64,000 nt of DNA from Kribbella sp. CA-293567 (GTDB taxonomy: Bacteria > Actinomycetota > Actinomycetes > Propionibacteriales > Kribbellaceae), in NCBI RefSeq assembly GCF_027627575.1, contig NZ_CP114065.1:1240001-1304000 (forward strand), in the 5' to 3' direction. Of this stretch, positions 54,762 to 63,666 are shown in pieces. Under the pieces are notes generated by a model. It was given only the letters and a program-made list of their open reading frames with translations. It was not told the origin of the DNA and made no database searches. The first letter of the stretch is position 1. Each line of letters begins with the position of its first letter. The position numbers were made by a program, and so were the translations under genes.

Positions 54762-55374
54762 CCACTACTTCTCGGCAGAACCGACCTCGGCCGACGTACG
54801 GCGTACTGTCGAGGGGCGGATCTGGGGGAAGGACTACACCTTCACCACGGCGACCGGCGTCTTCTCCCGGGACCGCCTGGACCGCGGTACGTCGATCCTG
54901 CTGCGGGAGGCACCCGCTCCCACCGGCGGTGGCACCTACCTGGACCTGGGCACCGGCTACGGGCCGATCGCGTGCGCTCTGGCCGTGGAGGATCCCTTGG
55001 CGCAGGTCTGGGCCGTCGACGTGAACAACCGGGCCCTGGAACTCACCGCGGAGAACGCGAAGGCGGCCGGGGTCGCTGCCCGGGTGCACCCGAGGCTGGT
55101 GGACGACGTACCGGCGGACCTGCGGTTCGACCAGATCTGGTCGAACCCGGCGATCCACATCGGCAAACCCGAACTGCACCGGATGCTGCTGCACTGGCTG
55201 GTCCGGCTTGCCCCCGGCGGCGTGGGATGGTTCGTCGTCGGCAAGAACCTCGGTGCGGACTCGCTGCAACGCTGGCTGACCGAACAGGGCTATCCCTGTC
55301 AGCGGACCGCCAGTGCCAAGGGCTTCAGAGTTCTGCGAGTGACTGCAACGAACGAGGCTCCCACGCCGTCCTGA
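54754..55374 (+). CDS. class I SAM-dependent methyltransferase, RsmC-like
   Basis: A 206-residue Rossmann-fold methyltransferase. SAM motif I is [15 protein letters not shown] (about 63-77), motif [17 protein letters not shown], and motif IV is SNPAIHIGK where RsmC enzymes have NPPFH. RsmC methylates G1207 of 16S rRNA; the changed NPAIH makes exact assignment uncertain. The GTG at 54754 is chosen because it is preceded by GAGGAGAGG and begins at the family start. It is coupled to truA, consistent with RNA modification. Confidence 0.85.
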   Translation: MADHYFSAEPTSADVRRTVEGRIWGKDYTFTTATGVFSRDRLDRGTSILLREAPAPTGGGTYLDLGTGYGPIACALAVEDPLAQVWAVDVNNRALELTAENAKAAGVAARVHPRLVDDVPADLRFDQIWSNPAIHIGKPELHRMLLHWLVRLAPGGVGWFVVGKNLGADSLQRWLTEQGYPCQRTASAKGFRVLRVTATNEAPTPS

Positions 55375-55378
55375 GGGT

Positions 55379-55912
55379 ATGGAGGCAGCCTTGGCAGGGG
55401 CAGAGGTGCAGTCCAGCGCGATCGACTTCGAGCTGTGGGTGACCGAGAAGACGGACGCGCTGCTGCGGTTCGCGTACGTGCTGACCGGTGACCACACACT
55501 GGCCGAGGACGCGGTCCAGGACGCGCTGACGACCGCGTGCGCCCGCTGGGGCAGAGTCAGCCAGGCCGACGACCCAGAGGCCTACGTCAAGCGCATGGTG
55601 GTCAATGCGCACATCTCCTGGTGGCGTCGCTTCCGTCGCCGTGAAGCGCCTGCCGCCGAGCCGACCAGGACAGCTGCCGCCGCCCCTGACGGCGCCACCG
55701 GCCGGGCCGATGCGGAAGCAGTCTGGGCGCTCTGCGCGTCGCTGCCGGACAAGCAGCGCGCCGCCGTCGTACTCCGCTTCTACGAAGACCTCTCGTACGC
55801 CGAGATCGCGGTGCTGCTGCACTGCGCGGAGGCGACGGCCAGGTCGCATGTGCACCGGGCGTTGGCAGTCCTGAAGAACACGCTGAGCAAGGAAGGAGCC
55901 GAAGATGCCTGA
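55379..55912 (+). CDS. SigE-family ECF RNA polymerase sigma factor
   Basis: A 177-residue sigma factor with only regions 2 and 4. Region 2 is FAYVLTGDHTLAEDAVQDAL (about 32-51) and VNAHISWWRR; region 4 is LPDKQRAAVVLRFYEDLSYA with the helix-turn-helix IAVLLHCAEATARSHVHRAL. It resembles the small SigE-like group abundant in actinobacteria. Its stop overlaps the next gene, a membrane protein likely to regulate it. Confidence 0.9.
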   Translation: MEAALAGAEVQSSAIDFELWVTEKTDALLRFAYVLTGDHTLAEDAVQDALTTACARWGRVSQADDPEAYVKRMVVNAHISWWRRFRRREAPAAEPTRTAAAAPDGATGRADAEAVWALCASLPDKQRAAVVLRFYEDLSYAEIAVLLHCAEATARSHVHRALAVLKNTLSKEGAEDA

Positions 55913-56660
55913 GCCGGACGAGCAGGAGTTCGGCCCGCAGATCGCGGATGCCTTCCAGAGCAAGGCTCACACCGTCCAGGGACTCCGTGCGAGTGGCTTC
56001 GCCAAGGAGGCGCGCCGGCGGGTCCACAAGCGCCGTCAGCGTCTCGCGACGGCTGCGGCCGCAGTGGTGGTCGTCGTAGCGATCGGCGGCGTGTGGGGCG
56101 TCATTGGCGGGCCGTCGCCAGTCACCACCAGTTCCAGTGACAGCGCCGGCTCTGCCGCTGGGGGCACGGCCGAGCGAGCGCCTGTGGTGCCGAAGGCGAC
56201 CAGTGCCTGCCCTCCGCAGCACCCGATCCTCAGAGCAGGTGGCCACGAGGCCGTGCCGTCCGGCACGGGCCTTGACCTGGACACTCAGGTGTACGGGCTG
56301 GAGGCCTGCCGGTACCGGTTGGCCGAAGGCGACCAGTTCCTGCTCGGCTCGGCGACCTTCAGCGCGAGCACGGCCCAGCAGGTCGTCGACGCGATCAAGG
56401 TGCTGCCGGAACGCAATCCGGCGCTGCCGGTCTTCAAGTGCACCCCGGAGACAGCCCGGCCGAAGGAGGCGATCGTCCTGCGCTTCGACACCGCGACCGG
56501 CGTCCGCGAGGTCTGGGTCGGGTACGACGGCTGCGCATCGGCTGGCTTCTTCACCGGCAACCGCACCTACGGTCTCTTCCCGGCACCGCTGAAGCTGTTC
56601 CTGAAGGACAGCGTCCGCCCTACCACCGGCCTCTACCTGAACCACCTCGAAGGCTGGTAG
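55905..56660 (+). CDS. single-pass membrane protein, putative anti-sigma factor
   Basis: A 251-residue protein with a cytoplasmic N-terminus of about 45 residues, one membrane helix (about 48-68, VVVVVAIGGVWGVIGG) and an extracytoplasmic domain with four Cys that may form disulfides. No ZAS zinc motif is visible, so the anti-sigma role rests on overlap with the sigma gene and topology. The ATG lies 8 nt inside the sigma gene. Confidence 0.65.
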   Translation: MPEPDEQEFGPQIADAFQSKAHTVQGLRASGFAKEARRRVHKRRQRLATAAAAVVVVVAIGGVWGVIGGPSPVTTSSSDSAGSAAGGTAERAPVVPKATSACPPQHPILRAGGHEAVPSGTGLDLDTQVYGLEACRYRLAEGDQFLLGSATFSASTAQQVVDAIKVLPERNPALPVFKCTPETARPKEAIVLRFDTATGVREVWVGYDGCASAGFFTGNRTYGLFPAPLKLFLKDSVRPTTGLYLNHLEGW

Positions 56661-57662
56661 CTACTCCCGGCCCTGCCCTTGTCCCCGCTGCGGCAACTGC
56701 CGCACGTTGTCCGGTGCAGCGCCGTCGCCCCGAGCCTCGCGGTAGCTTCCGCTCTGCGATCCGCTGCCGAGGAACTTCCGGAGATGCTCGACCTCCGCTG
56801 ACGGCTGCGCCTGGCCGACCGCCGCGTCGCGGTACCGATCCTCGAGCTCGGCGGTCGTCGTACTGAGCCCGGTGACCGCCCGCCCGGCGGCCTGGTGCCC
56901 ACCGATGCTCTTGGCCACATCCGAGAGCTGGTCGCTCTGCTGAGTCGTCGCGACGTCGGCGAGGTGGGGGCGCATCGTCTGGATCAGCTGGGTCCTGACG
57001 GCTTCGCGGTCGGATTCCGGCAGTACGTCGGCCAGGCGCTGGTCGATCACCAGGTCGGCTGCCGTCGCCAGGCGCTGCGTGCGATCGGCTTGGTCGAGCT
57101 GCCCGCGCACCTGCGTCTGGGACAGGCCGGTGACCTCCGCCGTACCGCGAACCAGTTCGTCGGTCGCGGCCGTGTACGCCGGATAGGAGTCGGGCGAGTC
57201 GACTCCGAGCAACTCGGGCTGCAGCCGATCCATGCCGATGTCCTGGATCACCGCATCGACCTTGTTGTGTGCCCAGCTCTCGGTCAGCCCTTCCTCCAAG
57301 GCCAGGGTGTCCGGGGAGTAGACCGGCGTCGCACCGGCGGCTCCTTCGTCGCCGAGGGCATTGCTCAGGTGCTTGGCCTCGTGCACCACGGTCAGCACCG
57401 CATCCCGCGCGTCGATCAACTCCTCGGGGGTGAGCGGGCGGCCGGCCGTGTAGGCGCGGGCAATCGGCTTGAGGACAGTCTCGGCGTCGAGGGTCATCCC
57501 GCCGTCGTCGAGAGCGCTACCGGCCACACCCGGCCGACTCTCCTCGTTCAGTTCGCCATTCCACCGTGACGGGCGGCCGGACAGCTTCTCCACCGACCGC
57601 ACGACGCTGCGCACCCAGAGGTACTCGTTGCTTGCGCGAGGGACCGGCTTGCCGATGCTCAT
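56661..57662 (-). CDS. unrecognised protein with an HExxH zinc-peptidase-like motif
   Basis: A 333-residue protein I cannot assign. VVHEAKHLSNALG (HExxH at 94-98) followed by EEGLTESW (Glu124 and Glu128) has the layout of gluzincin metallopeptidases, with two zinc His and a downstream Glu. No signal peptide or membrane helix is present, so it should act in the cytoplasm or leave by a specialised route. The C-terminal 60 residues are polar and Gly/Gln/Arg-rich. It overlaps the upstream gene by 4 nt and abuts, tail to tail, the putative anti-sigma gene with no spacing. Confidence 0.6.
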   Translation of the reverse strand: MSIGKPVPRASNEYLWVRSVVRSVEKLSGRPSRWNGELNEESRPGVAGSALDDGGMTLDAETVLKPIARAYTAGRPLTPEELIDARDAVLTVVHEAKHLSNALGDEGAAGATPVYSPDTLALEEGLTESWAHNKVDAVIQDIGMDRLQPELLGVDSPDSYPAYTAATDELVRGTAEVTGLSQTQVRGQLDQADRTQRLATAADLVIDQRLADVLPESDREAVRTQLIQTMRPHLADVATTQQSDQLSDVAKSIGGHQAAGRAVTGLSTTTAELEDRYRDAAVGQAQPSAEVEHLRKFLGSGSQSGSYREARGDGAAPDNVRQLPQRGQGQGRE

Positions 57663-58081
57663 TCGGCCGACTTCTCCAGGTGGTCGAGCAGCCGCGACAG
57701 CGGACTGTTCATCCTCCGGATCGCGCCGGCCTCCCGGTGCGGAGCCTGGGTCGCGAGCGCGCCGATCTCCGCGATGGCCCGCTCGATCAGTGGGATCCGC
57801 GCCTGGGCGGGACCCTCGCTGTCGATCGCCCGGGCGAACAGGACCTGTGCCTGGTGGAACTGCTCGCTGGTCGCCTTGGGCGGACCCGCGAGCAGGCGCG
57901 GGAGCGAGGCCGCGCGGTACCGGGCGCGCTCGCGGCCGCGCTCGTCCTCGACTTGCTCGGCCAAGGCCCGGAGCCGCTCGGTCTCGGCTGCCACCACCTC
58001 GGACGAGGCGCCTTTGAGGTCGTCCAGCAGGCGTCCGAGCTCGGCCTCGACGGCGTCGTAATCGGGCGGGTTCTCGGTCAT
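57659..58081 (-). CDS. unrecognised small helical protein, partner of the HExxH protein
   Basis: A 140-residue, almost entirely helical, highly charged protein with coiled-coil-like stretches (AVEAELGRLLDDLKGASSEV and ETERLRALAEQVEDERGRER). No domain recognised. It is the first gene of a two-gene operon with the HExxH protein and overlaps it by 4 nt, so the two products probably work together, perhaps as binding partner, chaperone or inhibitor. Confidence 0.65.
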   Translation of the reverse strand: MTENPPDYDAVEAELGRLLDDLKGASSEVVAAETERLRALAEQVEDERGRERARYRAASLPRLLAGPPKATSEQFHQAQVLFARAIDSEGPAQARIPLIERAIAEIGALATQAPHREAGAIRRMNSPLSRLLDHLEKSAE

Positions 58082-58140
58082 CGTGCTCCCTGTCTGCTCG
58101 GGGAAGACGATAACCGTTCGCGGTCGGTTCGGGCGGCCGT

Positions 58141-58146
58141 CAGACT
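58141..58146 (+). promoter_or_regulatory. -10 element of the ABC-F gene, probable leaderless start
   Basis: CAGACT ends 7 nt before the A of the ATG at 58153. The intervening AGGGGG could instead act as a ribosome-binding site but is too close to the ATG. Confidence 0.4.
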
Positions 58147-58152
58147 AGGGGG

Positions 58153-59835
58153 ATGGGTCACGTGGAGGTTGCCGGGGTCGGGTTCGAGTTGCCGGACGGG
58201 CGGGTGTTGCTGGACGACATCACGTTCCGGGTCGGGGACGGGGCCAAGGTCGCGCTGGTCGGGGCGAACGGGTCGGGGAAGACGACGCTGACCAAGATCA
58301 TCGCGGGGGATCTCAAGCCGCACAGTGGCAGCGTCGCGCGGTCCGGTGGGCTGGGGGTGATGCGGCAGTTCGTCGGGTCGGTGCGCGACGAGACGAACGT
58401 GCGTGACCTGCTGCTCGGGGTAGCGCCGGCGCCGCTGCAGGCTGCCGCCGCCAAGCTCGATCAGGCCGAGCTGGCGATGATGGAGGCCGACGACGAGAAG
58501 ACCCAGTTGCGGTATGCCCAGGCGGTGTCCGACTGGGGTGAGCTCGGCGGGTACGACGCCGAGGTGCTCTGGGACGTCTGCACGATGGCCGCGCTCGGCG
58601 TGCCGTTCGACAACTGCCGCTGGCGTGAGGTCAAGACGCTGTCCGGCGGTGAGCAGAAGCGGCTGGTGCTGGAGGCCCTGCTGCGGGGTCCGGAGGAGGT
58701 GCTGGTGCTGGACGAACCGGACAACTACCTCGACGTACCGGCCAAGCGGTGGCTCGAGGAGCAGCTGTCCGCGACCCAGAAGACCGTGCTCTACATCAGC
58801 CACGACCGGGAGCTGCTGGCCAACACCGCGACCCGGATCGTCACCGTCGAACTAGGGGCCGCAGGCAACAGCATCTGGACTCACGGTGGCGGGTTCAAGA
58901 CCTATCACGAGGCGCGCCGGAAGCGGTTCGAGCGGCTGGAGGAGCTGCGCCGCCGCTGGGACGAGGAGCACGCCAAACTCAAGGCGCTGGTGCTGATGTA
59001 CAAGCAGAAGGCGGCCTACAACGACAGCCTCGCCTCGGCGTACAAGGCGTCCAAGACCCGGCTGGCCAAGTTCGAGGAGGCCGGCCCGCCGCAGGCGATC
59101 CCGCGCGAGCAGAAGGTCAGCATGCGGCTCACCGGCGGCCGGACCGGCAAGCGCGCCGTCGTCGCCACCGGGCTGGAGCTGACCGGGCTGATGAAGCCCT
59201 TCGACCTCGAGGTCTGGTACGGCGAACGCGTGGCGGTCCTCGGCTCGAACGGCTCGGGCAAGTCGCACTTTCTGCGGCTGCTCGCCAACGGCGGCTCCGA
59301 TCCCGACGTCGAGCACCAGCCGGTGGGGGAGATCGTGATCCCGTCGGTGGCACACACCGGCAACGCCAAGCTCGGCGCCCGCGTCCGCCCGGGCTGGTTC
59401 GCGCAGACGCACGAGCACCCCGAGCTGGCCGGCCGGACGCTGCTGGAGATCCTGCACCGCGGCGACGAGCATCGCGACGGAATGGGCCGCGAGCTGGCCT
59501 CGCGCAAACTCGACCGGTACGAGCTGGCGCATGCGGCCGAGCAGTCCTTCGACTCCCTCTCGGGCGGGCAGCAGGCGCGGTTCCAGATCCTGCTGCTGGA
59601 GCTCTCCGGCGCCACGCTGCTGCTGCTCGACGAGCCCACCGACAACCTCGACGTGGAGTCGGCCGAGGCGCTGGAGGAGGGGCTGGATTCCTTCGACGGC
59701 ACGGTTCTGGCGGTCACCCACGACCGCTGGTTCTCGCGCGGCTTCGACCGCTATCTGGTCTTCGGCAGCGACGGGACCGTCTACGAGTCGCCCGAACCGG
59801 TCTGGGACGAGGGCCGGGTGCAGCGAGCCCGCTGA
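58153..59835 (+). CDS. ABC-F family ATPase
   Basis: A 560-residue soluble protein with two ATPase domains and no membrane segments. Walker A motifs are GANGSGKT (about 37-44) and GSNGSGKS (about 364-371); signatures are LSGGEQKRL and LSGGQQARF; Walker B/Glu are LDEPDNYLD and LDEPTDNLD. The linker (about 255-315) is a charged helical pair rich in Arg/Lys and Glu, as in ribosome-binding ABC-F proteins. Members act on stalled ribosomes or protect them from antibiotics; which applies here cannot be decided. Confidence 0.9.
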   Translation: MGHVEVAGVGFELPDGRVLLDDITFRVGDGAKVALVGANGSGKTTLTKIIAGDLKPHSGSVARSGGLGVMRQFVGSVRDETNVRDLLLGVAPAPLQAAAAKLDQAELAMMEADDEKTQLRYAQAVSDWGELGGYDAEVLWDVCTMAALGVPFDNCRWREVKTLSGGEQKRLVLEALLRGPEEVLVLDEPDNYLDVPAKRWLEEQLSATQKTVLYISHDRELLANTATRIVTVELGAAGNSIWTHGGGFKTYHEARRKRFERLEELRRRWDEEHAKLKALVLMYKQKAAYNDSLASAYKASKTRLAKFEEAGPPQAIPREQKVSMRLTGGRTGKRAVVATGLELTGLMKPFDLEVWYGERVAVLGSNGSGKSHFLRLLANGGSDPDVEHQPVGEIVIPSVAHTGNAKLGARVRPGWFAQTHEHPELAGRTLLEILHRGDEHRDGMGRELASRKLDRYELAHAAEQSFDSLSGGQQARFQILLLELSGATLLLLDEPTDNLDVESAEALEEGLDSFDGTVLAVTHDRWFSRGFDRYLVFGSDGTVYESPEPVWDEGRVQRAR

Positions 59836-59842
59836 GCACCGG

Positions 59843-60880
59843 CTAGTCGGTCCGGCACCAGCCCTCGCGGTAGTCGGACCAGTTCTCGGGGGTCGCGGCG
59901 AAGTCGACGTACAGGGCGAGGCCGAAGTTCTGCCGCTGTGAGTCGCCGAGGCCGAGCTGGGTTCCGCGGATCGCGGCCCGGACGGTCTCGGCGGAGCCAC
60001 GGTGGGAGAAGTTGTCCTCCCAGTAGAACGGCACGCCCATCAGCAGGTCGACGTGCTCGGGGGTGACCTCCAGCGCCAGCTCGGTCTGCTGCGCGACATA
60101 GCCGCCGTACAGGGATTCCAGCGGGGTCCAGGTGTCGTAGGACATCACGGCGATCTGCTCGACCCGGCTCGCGACGGCGCCGAAGTACTCCTTCGTCCAC
60201 CATTTGCTCAGCCCGCTGACGCCCATCAGCACACGGTTCATGCCGGGCGCCGGGTCGAGCTGGGCGGCCGCCACCGACAGCGGTACGCCGCGGGCGGCGG
60301 TCAGTTGGTGCACCTCGTCCAGCAGGGCGAGGAAGCCCTTGGAGCCCGACTGGACCGGCTCCACGTCGTAGTGGATGCCGTCGAACCCCTGGTCGAGAAC
60401 CTGCTCGGACGAGGCCTTCACCCTGGCCCGGACGGCGGCGTCGTCGAGGTCCATGCCGGGATTCTTCTCCGGCTGGAGGACGTCACCGAGCCAGGCCTGG
60501 ACGCGGACCTTCGGCATCGCCTGGTGGACGGCGTCGGTGAACCATCTGGCCCTGGGCGAAACTGTTGCCAGTGGCAACGTTCCGTCGTGCTCCAGTGGTC
60601 CGGTGTGGACGTAGAGGTCGCGGATTCCCGTGCCCTGCAGCTGTTCGGCCAGCGCCTTGACGTCGGCCGCGGACTTTCGTCCGTCGACCCAGGCGTGCCC
60701 GAGCCAGATCGCGTCCTTGCCGCGCGTGCTGGTGCCGGCCTGTGGGTCGCCCGTGTACGCGACGCGCCACGAGATCGCCAGCGCGCCGAGGGGGAGCGGG
60801 ACCAGCAGCACGAACACCAGCAGCAGGCCGAGCAGGATCTTGCGCCGCCGCGACCACGTCTTCCAGCGAGGCTTCTTCAC
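59843..60880 (-). CDS. membrane-anchored GH18-like TIM-barrel protein
   Basis: A 345-residue protein with a basic N-terminus (KKPRWKTWSRRRK) and one membrane helix (about 15-37), leaving a large extracytoplasmic barrel. The segment GFDGIHYDVEPV resembles the GH18 catalytic DxxDxDxE: first Asp, last Asp and Glu are kept, the second Asp is His. IAVMSYDTWTP matches the later GH18 barrel strand. It may hydrolyse or bind a cell-wall or environmental glycan. It overlaps the TetR gene by 4 nt. Confidence 0.7.
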   Translation of the reverse strand: MKKPRWKTWSRRRKILLGLLLVFVLLVPLPLGALAISWRVAYTGDPQAGTSTRGKDAIWLGHAWVDGRKSAADVKALAEQLQGTGIRDLYVHTGPLEHDGTLPLATVSPRARWFTDAVHQAMPKVRVQAWLGDVLQPEKNPGMDLDDAAVRARVKASSEQVLDQGFDGIHYDVEPVQSGSKGFLALLDEVHQLTAARGVPLSVAAAQLDPAPGMNRVLMGVSGLSKWWTKEYFGAVASRVEQIAVMSYDTWTPLESLYGGYVAQQTELALEVTPEHVDLLMGVPFYWEDNFSHRGSAETVRAAIRGTQLGLGDSQRQNFGLALYVDFAATPENWSDYREGWCRTD

Positions 60881-61440
60881 GCGGCACGACCGGAGCGCAG
60901 GCCGTCGTACACCAGGCCGAGCATGCGATCGCGGACCTCCGGTTCGAGGCCCGCCGTGGTCGCTCCCCGCGAGGCGCCGACGAGCAGCGCGTAGACCTCG
61001 GGGAAGCTGACGTCACGCCGTACGGCGCCCGCCGACTGGGCCCGGTCGAGCAGCAGCGCGAAGGCCTTGCGCAGCTCGGCACCGGCGCTCTTGGCCTCCG
61101 CTCCGACCACCGTGCCGGAGGCGCTCAGGGCCTCGGCGATCGCCAGCTTGGACGCCGACTCGGAGACGAACTGGGCGAAGAAGCCGAAGAACGCCGCGCC
61201 GGGGTCGTCGTGCCCGGCCAGCTCGGTCGCGCGGTCCCGCAGCCGTTTCAGCCGGGAGGTCAGCACCGCCTCGAGCAGTTCCACCTTGGTCGGGAAGTGC
61301 CGGAACACCGTGGCGATCCCCACCTGCGCCAGCTTGGCGACCTCGTCGGTCGAAGCGTTCGGCGACCGCCCGAAGACATCCTCGGCTGCCATCAGGATCC
61401 GCGCCCGGTTGTCCCGGGCATCCGCACGCAACGGCCTCAT
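60877..61440 (-). CDS. TetR-family transcriptional regulator
   Basis: A 187-residue regulator. The N-terminal helix-turn-helix spans about residues 8-55: RARILMAAEDVFG, then VAKLAQVGIATVFRHFPTK. The C-terminal ligand domain includes FFAQFVSESASKLAIAEAL and resembles actinobacterial TetR C-terminal domains. ATG at 61440 follows GAGGAG and is preferred to a 36-residue longer start. It is first in an operon with the GH18-like gene, which it may control along with itself. Confidence 0.87.
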   Translation of the reverse strand: MRPLRADARDNRARILMAAEDVFGRSPNASTDEVAKLAQVGIATVFRHFPTKVELLEAVLTSRLKRLRDRATELAGHDDPGAAFFGFFAQFVSESASKLAIAEALSASGTVVGAEAKSAGAELRKAFALLLDRAQSAGAVRRDVSFPEVYALLVGASRGATTAGLEPEVRDRMLGLVYDGLRSGRAA

Positions 61441-61508
61441 TCCACTCCTCGCACTGGTCGGCTCTGTCAGCGTAGGAGACGCCCGGTAACGCCCCGTGGT
61501 TCCGCATT

Positions 61509-61523
61509 CACCGGGAACCGGTG
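61509..61523. promoter_or_regulatory. small palindrome upstream of the TetR gene
   Basis: CACCGG (61509-61514) and CCGGTG (61518-61523) flank GAA. It lies 69 bp upstream of the TetR start and could be its operator. Short GC palindromes occur by chance in this genome, so confidence is low. Confidence 0.3.
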
Positions 61524-61559
61524 CCGGCAGCGGGTGCGTCGTAGCCACAGAAGCGCAGA

Positions 61560-61599
61560 AACGGCCCCGGTCCCTGGCAGAAGCCGGACCGGGGCCGTT
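61560..61599 (-). terminator. gltA terminator
   Basis: AACGGCCCCGGTCC (61560-61573) and GGACCGGGGCCGTT (61586-61599) are perfectly complementary 14-bp arms. Read on the minus strand the hairpin follows the citrate synthase stop by 15 nt. Confidence 0.7.
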
Positions 61600-61614
61600 C
61601 CCAACTCGACTAGC

Positions 61615-62901
61615 TCAGCGGTCGCCCATCGGGACGTACTGGACGCCGCGGGCGCCGGTGTAGATCTGCTTCGGGCGCGCGATCTTCTGGTCGGTGTCGG
61701 TGAGCGACTCCGACCACTGCGCCAGCCAGCCCGAGGTGCGCGGGATGGCGAACAGCACGGTGAACATCTCCGGCGGGAACTGCAGGGCCTCGTAGATCAG
61801 GCCGGAGTAGAAGTCGACGTTCGGGTAGAGCTTGCGGGAGACGAAGTACTCGTCCTCCAGCGCGATCTTCTCCAGCTCGACGGCGATCTTCAGCAGCGGG
61901 TTGATGCCGGTCACCTCGAACACGTCGTCGGCGGCCTTCTTGATGATCTTGGCGCGCGGGTCGTAGTTCTTGTAGACCCGGTGGCCGAAGCCCATCAGCC
62001 GCTCTTCGCCGTTCTTCACGCCCTCGATGAACGACGCGACGTTGTCGACCGTGCCGATCCGGCGCAGCATCTTCAGCACCGCCTCGTTGGCGCCGCCGTG
62101 CAGCGGGCCGTAGAGGGCCGCGATGCCGCCGGTGACCGCGGAGTACGGGTCGACCTGGGTGGAGCCGATCGCCCGGACCGCGTTGGTGGAGGCGTTCTGC
62201 TCGTGGTCGGCGTGCAGGATGAACAGGATCTCCAGCGCGCGCACCAGCCGGTCGTCGGCGGCGTACTTGGGCTCACTCATCTTGAACAGCATCGACAGGA
62301 AGTTGGCCGCGTAGCTCAGCTCGTTGTCGGGGTAGACGTACGGCTTGCCCTGGGCGTGCCGGTAGGCGAACGCGCCGAGCGTCGGCATCTTCGCGATCAG
62401 CCGGCGGATCTGCAGACCCCGCGACTCCTCGTCGAAGATCTCCCGCGACTCCGGGTAGAAGGTGGACAGCGCGCCCACCGAGGCGAGCAGCATGCCCATC
62501 GGGTGCGCGTCGTACCGGAAGCCCTGCATGAAGGTCTTCAGGTTCTCGTGCACGAACGTGTGATACGTCACGTCGTGCACCCAGGCCTCGTACTGCGTCT
62601 TGTCCGGCAGCGAACCGTTCACCAGCAGGTACGCGACCTCCAGGTAGTTCGACTGCTCCGCGAGCTGCTCGATCGGGTAGCCGCGGTACTCCAGGATGCC
62701 CTTGTCGCCGTCGATGAAGGTCACCGAGGAGCGGGTCGAGGCGGTGTTGACGAAGCCGGGGTCGTAGGTGGCCAGGCCACCGTCTCCGTCGGTTGCGCTG
62801 ATCTGCTTGAGATCGGCGGCACGGATGGTGCCATCGGTGATGGCAAGGTCGTAGTCCTTGCCGGTCCGGTTGTCCCGGACGGTGAGCGACTGTTCGGTCA
62901 C
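61615..62901 (-). CDS. gltA: citrate synthase
   Basis: A 428-residue enzyme condensing oxaloacetate and acetyl-CoA at the entry of the TCA cycle. Active-site segments are intact: ALYGPLHGGANEAVLKML (His), GFGHRVYKNYDPRA (His) and PNVDFYSGLIYEAL (Asp). The N-terminal domain and length fit the type II hexameric bacterial form. The GTG start follows GAAGAGGG. It is transcribed alone, divergently from rplM. Confidence 0.96.
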   Translation of the reverse strand: MTEQSLTVRDNRTGKDYDLAITDGTIRAADLKQISATDGDGGLATYDPGFVNTASTRSSVTFIDGDKGILEYRGYPIEQLAEQSNYLEVAYLLVNGSLPDKTQYEAWVHDVTYHTFVHENLKTFMQGFRYDAHPMGMLLASVGALSTFYPESREIFDEESRGLQIRRLIAKMPTLGAFAYRHAQGKPYVYPDNELSYAANFLSMLFKMSEPKYAADDRLVRALEILFILHADHEQNASTNAVRAIGSTQVDPYSAVTGGIAALYGPLHGGANEAVLKMLRRIGTVDNVASFIEGVKNGEERLMGFGHRVYKNYDPRAKIIKKAADDVFEVTGINPLLKIAVELEKIALEDEYFVSRKLYPNVDFYSGLIYEALQFPPEMFTVLFAIPRTSGWLAQWSESLTDTDQKIARPKQIYTGARGVQYVPMGDR

Positions 62902-63050
62902 AATGCCCTCTTCGGAAGCTGGCGCATCGCCGGAGTGAGTGAGGGTAATCGTCGCCGGCGGGACGCGGATCGGACTGCAATCTTCACCGCTAAACTAGTG
63001 CGGTCTCCGGCTGCTTCCAAGCCGGGGTCCCCCACTGGCTCGGGCTCGCT

Positions 63051-63081
63051 TTGACCCCGAGGCGTCCGCGCCGGTATTCTG
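63051..63081 (+). promoter_or_regulatory. candidate promoter of rplM-rpsI
   Basis: TTGACC (63051-63056) and TATTCT (63076-63081), 19 bp apart, in the 284-bp gap between the divergent gltA and rplM genes. A further -10-like TAAACT at 62991-62996 lacks a -35. The leader would be about 98 nt. Confidence 0.5.
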
Positions 63082-63185
63082 GGCTGCTGTTGTGCGTTCC
63101 TGGTCCTCGCCGGTGTGATTGCGGGCCGCTCGCCGACGTACCAGTTCTAGATTTGTCACCCTCTGAGAAACGAAGGTCAACGACC

Positions 63186-63629
63186 GTGCGCACGTACAGC
63201 CCGAAACCTGCTGACGTCACCCGTGAGTGGCATGTGATCGACGCCACCGACGTCGTGCTCGGTCGGCTCGCCGTCCAGATTGCCACCCTGCTGCGTGGCA
63301 AGCACAAGCCGACATTCGCTCCGCACGTCGACGGCGGTGACTTCGTCGTCGTCGTCAACGCGTCGAAGATCGCCCTGTCCGGCAACAAGCGGACCGACAA
63401 GCTGGCCTACCGCCACTCGGGTCACCCGGGTGGTCTGACGGCCACGCCGGTCGGCGAGATCCTCGAGAAGGACCCTCGCAAGGCCGTCGAAAAGGCTGTC
63501 TGGGGCATGCTCCCGAAGAACCGTCTGAGCCGCCAGCTGCTGAACAAGCTGAAGGTGTACGCCGGGCCGGAGCACCCGCACGTGGCCCAGCAGCCCAAGC
63601 CGTTCGAGATCACCCAGATCGCTCAGTAG
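63186..63629 (+). CDS. rplM: 50S ribosomal protein L13 (uL13)
   Basis: A 147-residue early-assembly protein. From the GTG at 63186 it begins [19 protein letters not shown], and it has [20 protein letters not shown] and [14 protein letters not shown]. Upstream in-frame sequence is leader. It is followed by rpsI after 37 nt, the standard pair. Confidence 0.97.
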   Translation: MRTYSPKPADVTREWHVIDATDVVLGRLAVQIATLLRGKHKPTFAPHVDGGDFVVVVNASKIALSGNKRTDKLAYRHSGHPGGLTATPVGEILEKDPRKAVEKAVWGMLPKNRLSRQLLNKLKVYAGPEHPHVAQQPKPFEITQIAQ

Positions 63630-63666
63630 TAGCGATCGACGAGCCAGGTAAACGAGGATTCACAGC

